This document shows positions 63,105 through 64,000 of a DNA stretch of 64,000 bases, piece after piece (within the stretch, counting starts at the first letter, position 1; the number at the start of each line of letters is the position of its first letter). The notes beneath the pieces were generated by a model. It was not told the origin of the DNA and did no database searches. It was given only the letters and a program-made list of their open reading frames with translations. The DNA is from Adiantum capillus-veneris (lineage: Eukaryota > Streptophyta > Polypodiopsida > Polypodiales > Pteridaceae), in contig CM043966.1 in NCBI GenBank assembly GCA_014529385.2, positions 105,349,087 through 105,413,086 of the forward strand, in the 5' to 3' direction. The position numbers and the translations under genes are program-made.

Positions 63105-64000
63105 ATCAGCCCACAAAGGAGAGTAAGCCCAAAGCTTTGTGAAAATCTTTGAATTTCTCATGAGACAATGACTTTGAGAAAAGATCTGCAAGGTTGTCCT
63201 ATGTTGGCACATAAGCGAAGCTGATCTATTTTGCTGAGACCCTGTCCCTGACATAGTGGTAATAAGCTGAATGTGCTTTGTGTGAGCATGAAAAATTGGG
63301 TTCCTTGCAACTGCCAATGCACTCTGATTGTTAGTGTAGATAGTGTTGGCAGTGTCGTGTCCAACACCCAAATTAGCCATAAGGTGTTTGATCCATACAC
63401 ACTTAACCGTAGCTTGTTGAGACCCTGTCCCTGACATAGTGGTAATAAGCTGAATGTGCTTTGTGTGAGCATGAAAAATTGGGTTCCTCGCAACTACCAA
63501 TGCACTCTGATTGTTAGTGTAGATAGTGTTGGCAGTGTCGTTTCCAACACCCAAATTAGCCATAAGAAGTTTGATCCATACACACTTAATCGTAGCTGTG
63601 AAGACTTTCCTATACTCAGCCTTACAACTAGAAGTGGCCACAGTAGGTTTCTTCTTACTTAACCATGATATACATGAGCTGCCAAAGCATGAAACAAAAA
63701 CCACTTGTGGACACTCGCGTGTCAAAACAACCAGCCCAATTTGAGTTCAAAAAAGCATGCAAGTCTGGTCCTTCCTTGGGATACAACAAGCCAAGATGTA
63801 AAGTTCCACTCAAGTAGCAAAAAATCCTTTTGACAGCGTGCCAATGCTTAGACCCTGGGCTATGCATAAATCTGTTGACTTGTGAGAGCGCAAATTGAAT
63901 ATCCGGCCTCGTGTTGCATACATAAATGAGGCATCCAAAGAGCGATATCTATAGGATCACCAGCATCATGAAGACTCAATTTCAAACCTGTTTCCATGGG
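63105..64000 (-). pseudogene. Copia element D: RT end and RNase H, with internal duplication
   Basis: Minus strand from the window edge: ETGLKLSLHDAGDPIDIA, a frameshift, IYVCNTRPDIQFALSQVNRF, HWHAVKRIFCYLSGTLHLG, NSNWAGCFDTRVSTSGFCF, SCISWLSKKKPTVATSSCKA and YTNNQSALVVARNPIFHAHT. These are the successive blocks of copia RT connection and RNase H. A 183-bp unit is present twice (about 63238-63420 and 63421-63603). The ending in the original frame (DNLADLFSKSLSHEKF, then LGLLSFVG stop) lies near 63105. YTNN replaces the usual catalytic-Asp CDN/TDN in both copies. The element continues beyond the window. Confidence 0.85.
63238..63603. repeat. 183-bp tandem duplication in copia RNase H
   Basis: GACCCTGTCCCTGACATAGT starts at 63238 and again at 63421. 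The unit is 61 codons, so the frame is kept. The copies differ at a few sites, for example GTGTCCAACACC and GTTTCCAACACC. Confidence 0.9.

Overview
This is a nuclear plant sequence made almost entirely of transposable elements. The evidence is LTR retrotransposons of both the Ty3/gypsy and Ty1/copia types, plant-style primer-binding sites, GT-AG introns of 70-85 bp, CT-rich 5' leaders and TATA boxes. The heavy nesting and decay suggest a large, repeat-rich genome. A non-flowering vascular plant such as a fern is only a guess; the species cannot be read from the window.

Layout, left to right. 0-6.4 kb: a gag remnant (minus), AT-rich diverged repeats, and the 3' part of an old LTR element 'P' (plus) whose long Gln/Glu-rich coiled-coil ORF ends at a polypurine tract and an LTR (6435 onward). 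7.4-31.1 kb: an old gypsy element 'O' (plus) with gag, protease, RT, RNase H and integrase. It is split by two younger elements, both coded on the minus strand. Element A (8726-17569) sits in O gag and carries only gag and protease. Element B (19498-28342) sits in O RT and has a nearly complete gag and a 1435-codon pol with two RNase H domains.

31.1-38.4 kb: a low-repeat island with spliced, decayed genes on both strands. These are an ORF with a YPCPFC motif, a TATA-driven ORF whose first residues resemble the histone H3 tail, a novel minus-strand gene with an intron, a BAH-like minus-strand gene, and a DUF4216-like transposase-associated gene. Long C homopolymers lie near these genes. 39.8-49.4 kb: two long direct repeats (about 2.2 and 3.0 kb, TG...CA ends) flank a gypsy integrase remnant on the minus strand. 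50.1-50.6 kb: a CpG-rich, CT-rich stretch that looks like the 5' end of a host gene.

52.3-59 kb: element E (52577-58052; 174-bp LTRs, perfect GAAAA target duplication, no recognisable pol) lies between an inverted-repeat pair of about 210 bp. A copia tail fragment and a tRNA-like motif follow. 59.7-63.0 kb: element C, a gag-only copia-type element with 5-bp target duplication. 63.0-64 kb: copia element D RT/RNase H tail (minus), with a 183-bp tandem duplication inside RNase H. C appears to lie in D's 3' LTR.

Relative ages follow from nesting and LTR divergence: O, P and D are old; A, B, C and E are younger. B is the most intact, but a 104-bp tandem duplication has put its gag and pol out of frame. 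A and C lack their own polymerase and would have depended on partners. Domain names come from reading motifs; no database search was run.
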